From Arthrobacter methylotrophus (GTDB taxonomy: Bacteria; Actinomycetota; Actinomycetes; Actinomycetales; Micrococcaceae): 64,000 nt of DNA. The notes beneath the pieces were generated by a model. The model made no database searches, was not told the DNA's origin, and was given only the letters and a program-made list of their open reading frames with translations. Within the stretch, counting starts at the first letter, position 1; each line of letters starts with the position of its first letter. The position numbers and the translations under genes are program-made. Location: the NCBI RefSeq assembly GCF_039539965.1, contig NZ_BAABED010000001.1, positions 3,286,001 through 3,350,000 on the forward strand, read 5' to 3'. Below are positions 62,017-64,000 of the stretch, one piece after another.

Positions 62017-62937
62017 TCAGCTCTGCGCTATCGACAGCAGCGGCTTCCGCTTACCGCTGGCGTCTGTAGTCAGCGTCGGGACCGGGGGCTTCGGCGGGGC
62101 CACTACCGGAGCAGGTGGCGGGGGTGGTGGCGGTGCCGGCGGAATGCAGGAGTAGTTGTAATCCAAGTCAGTGGTGAATTGGGTGAGTGCAACCACGCCG
62201 CCGGCCGTCAGGGGCGGGGCCGAGCAGAGTTCCATTGCCGACTCCGTAGACGTTGCTCCTGCAAGCCAGCTCTTGAGCCCGTTCAGATTGCTGTCGGGAT
62301 GAAGCTGCCCGGCGATTACTCCGAACTGGTACGAGGTTGAATAGATGCCCACCGCCGCTCCAATGCTTTGCAGGTAGGCGGCCATGCCTTCAATATCGGC
62401 GGCGTTGGCCGCGGTGTCCCAGGACCACGCGTTCCCGGTCTCCACGTCCAGCCACCACATGTGCTTGGCGGGGTCGGGTACGCCGTAATGATTGACGTCG
62501 TCGAACGCGATGCCGTAACCGTAGAGGTAGGCGCACGCCGCCGAAGCCGTCCCGTCGCAGCTCCCGTACGGGTTTGGACGGCTCATGCCCACATCCGCAT
62601 CGGATGCCGGCCACCACCCGCCGTACTCCGCGGGATTGGCGGTATTGACGTACAAGGCGACTGGCGACTGGCTGGTCCCGCCCACCGAGCCCTCAGCCCA
62701 CTGAAGCTGCTCGGCCAAGCAGGGGTTCGCCGTTTCCGGCCTCCCCCCGTTCACGCCGACGATCCCGAACGCCTGGCCCGAAGGTAGCCCACCTCCGCAT
62801 TGAGGCCACGAAATGTCGCTGCCCAAGGCTGCTGCCGGATCCGGAGACCCCATGGGTTCAGCATTCGCGGCGGAGAACGGTGTGGCTATCCAAGCAAACA
62901 TAAGGCAAGCGACGGCCATGAGTTTTGCGGTTTTCAT
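62017..62937 (-). CDS. Secreted DUF1906/GH25-like protein
   Basis: A 306-residue protein from ATG 62937 with a signal peptide (cleavage near ANA-EP, about 27). The exported domain starts GSDISWPQCGGGLPSGQAFG, then has the beta-barrel pattern of glycoside-hydrolase-like DUF1906 proteins (YGIAFDDVNHYG, MWWLDVETGNAW with candidate acidic active-site residues). A proline-rich tail (PPAPPPPPPPAPVV) follows. Probably acts on the cell wall. Confidence 0.8.
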   Translation of the reverse strand: MKTAKLMAVACLMFAWIATPFSAANAEPMGSPDPAAALGSDISWPQCGGGLPSGQAFGIVGVNGGRPETANPCLAEQLQWAEGSVGGTSQSPVALYVNTANPAEYGGWWPASDADVGMSRPNPYGSCDGTASAACAYLYGYGIAFDDVNHYGVPDPAKHMWWLDVETGNAWSWDTAANAADIEGMAAYLQSIGAAVGIYSTSYQFGVIAGQLHPDSNLNGLKSWLAGATSTESAMELCSAPPLTAGGVVALTQFTTDLDYNYSCIPPAPPPPPPPAPVVAPPKPPVPTLTTDASGKRKPLLSIAQS

Positions 62938-62980
62938 GATGAGCGTCCTTGGCATGGTTGAGGCCCTGCCGGGTTTGGTA

Positions 62981-63009
62981 CTGCCATTGCTTCCCGGAAG
63001 CAATGGCAG
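62981..63009. promoter_or_regulatory. Perfect 14-bp palindrome upstream of the secreted DUF1906 gene
   Basis: CTGCCATTGCTTCC (62981-62994), one base, GGAAGCAATGGCAG (62996-63009). It lies 44-72 bp upstream of the start codon in the promoter or leader, so an operator or a leader hairpin are both possible. Confidence 0.55.
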
Positions 63010-63109
63010 CGAGCCTTCTTCGGCTCACAACGAAGCCTACGGACGCAAAACCGCGCAGCCTTGAGTGATCCCTACTGGACTTAGTTAACGAATCTGCGAG
63101 TGCCGGTGG

Positions 63110-63616
63110 TTAGGCACTTGCCCCCAAGCCTTTGACATACGCTGCCTGCCCCACATGCTGGAGGCAATCGGCGATGGTGCTGATAATCCGCACACCTAAA
63201 GTCACGGGCGGATCCCAGCGGGTGTCCACGATGCTATCCAGGTCCGTGTCATCGAGGGTTTTCAGGAACCCTGCCGTCTGCCGGTGAACGGCGTCATAGT
63301 ATTCGAGCAGCAGCTCGGGCGGCGCCTCCACCGCGTCGACTTTCTCGCTCGTGTGGCCGTAGCCTGTATCCCGTTCGGGAAGGGGTAGGTTGAAACGTAT
63401 GGCAAATCCCTGCGAGGTCCACACCTGTTCCAGGCCGGCCGCGGAGGCGAGCTGTACGTCCTCCACCCGGCTGAGATGCCAGATCAACCACGCGATCGAG
63501 TTTCCCGTGCCTGAAGGCCGATGGACCAGGGACTCGCCGTCGAGCCCTGCAAGGGTGGCCGCGACGATGTCACGGATCCGGCCAAAGGCATCCAGCAGCA
63601 GTTCGTTGGATTTCAT
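63110..63616 (-). CDS. DinB family protein
   Basis: A 168-residue protein from ATG 63616. The four-helix DinB fold is visible (LIWHLSRVEDVQLASAAG with the first histidine ligand, YYDAVHRQTAGFL, DCLQHVGQAAYVKG with a late histidine). Members bind a divalent metal and often use mycothiol or other thiols. Function unknown. Confidence 0.85.
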   Translation of the reverse strand: MKSNELLLDAFGRIRDIVAATLAGLDGESLVHRPSGTGNSIAWLIWHLSRVEDVQLASAAGLEQVWTSQGFAIRFNLPLPERDTGYGHTSEKVDAVEAPPELLLEYYDAVHRQTAGFLKTLDDTDLDSIVDTRWDPPVTLGVRIISTIADCLQHVGQAAYVKGLGASA

Positions 63617-63736
63617 CGAGTCCCCTAGCTGTGCGTTGTGCGTGAACCCATTTTTCCACGGAAGCCACACCTCATCCGGGGATCAGCAGGCATAAGCTAC
63701 AAACAGGACGTCTCTTCCACCGCCGGGGGGCTCATC

Positions 63737-64000
63737 ATGGACACTGAATTCGCTGATGTCATCGATCATGATGTCACCACCATCACGTGCATCTGCAGCA
63801 ACACTGTCAGCAAGGACGGACTGATACAGGCCGACTCAAAAGGCATCCCGGTCTACGTTGGACGGGACACGTCCGTCCCCGCCGGGCTGGCCCCATGGCC
63901 CGAAGACGAGGACCTCTACACCCTTTGTCCATCATGCGGCCGCGTGTACCGGGATGCGGTCATCGAAGAGACCGGCACGGCTCCCGTTGCTTTCCGGGTC
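63737..64000 (+). CDS. Hypothetical protein, 5' part only
   Basis: An open frame from ATG 63737 runs off the right edge (88 codons). It has CICSN near the start and CPSCGRVYRD later, a possible zinc-ribbon pair. No family recognised. Confidence 0.5.
   Translation, partial: MDTEFADVIDHDVTTITCICSNTVSKDGLIQADSKGIPVYVGRDTSVPAGLAPWPEDEDLYTLCPSCGRVYRDAVIEETGTAPVAFRV

Noticed and set aside
1..64000. CRISPR arrays, tRNA and rRNA genes
   Set aside because: No regularly spaced repeat-spacer array, cloverleaf-like sequence or rRNA core motif was seen; the repeats at 23991-24313 and 16109-16202 do not have array structure.

Overview
The window is a high-GC actinobacterial chromosome segment, most like Arthrobacter/Paenarthrobacter (Micrococcaceae). 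Evidence is the mycothiol-type maleylpyruvate isomerase, the DUF6350 and DUF427 families, abundant GTG starts and GAF-ANTAR regulators. No rRNA, tRNA or CRISPR array was seen. Function calls come from motif and family recognition by eye; no database search was run.

Layout. 1-2.5 kb: end of a membrane protein, a DUF6350 membrane protein, a DUF4383 membrane protein. 2.5-8.8 kb: a complete gentisate pathway (3-hydroxybenzoate 6-hydroxylase, transporter, gentisate dioxygenase, maleylpyruvate isomerase, fumarylpyruvate hydrolase) around an IclR regulator whose near-identical operator (ATTCTG-N5-CAGAAT) lies at both divergent promoters. 8.9-10.6 kb: flotillin and a small partner. 10.6-16 kb: secreted polysaccharide deacetylase with twin C-terminal modules, glycosyltransferase, UDP-glucose dehydrogenase, thioredoxin.

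16.1-22.7 kb is the most exciting region: a probable circular bacteriocin cluster. It has a 92-residue AS-48/uberolysin-like precursor, a SpoIIM(DUF95)-like membrane gene (apparently frameshifted), a small membrane protein, a 509-residue multi-spanning membrane protein and an ABC ATPase, tightly packed on the + strand. A convergent 860-residue LuxR/LAL regulator follows. The precursor promoter region has three ACACGTAGA repeats at 42-43 bp spacing.

23-38.9 kb: an excalibur lipoprotein, a pair of inverted-repeat elements, cold-shock protein, ArsR-SulP operon, DUF427 protein, ABC-2 exporter, carnitine/3-hydroxyacyl-CoA dehydrogenase with an MFS porter, MarR plus a second MFS porter sharing operators, small hypothetical genes, GAF/ANTAR regulators and an MgtA-type P-ATPase.

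38.5-44.7 kb is a rearranged accessory island. The mgtA 5' end plus a small membrane peptide gene plus the start of a PH-like gene are duplicated and decayed. Two antimicrobial-like units sit inside it: a secreted protein with a two-TM partner, and an SDP-like toxin operon (SdpC, SdpA, SdpB families). 45-51.3 kb: a frameshifted HNH nuclease, a PLD-SF2 helicase-DUF3427 protein, an intact IS3 element with terminal repeats and a 4-bp target duplication, and a NERD nuclease-like protein. This looks like a small defence/mobile patch.

51.4-64 kb: redox and housekeeping genes (2-hydroxyacid dehydrogenase, truncated quinone-reductase remnant, a Zn-ADH/F420-type/SDR operon with a TetR regulator and operator, aldo/keto reductase, YceI, flavodoxin, DUF2254, MFS, secreted DUF1906 protein, DinB) and a partial hypothetical gene at the right edge.
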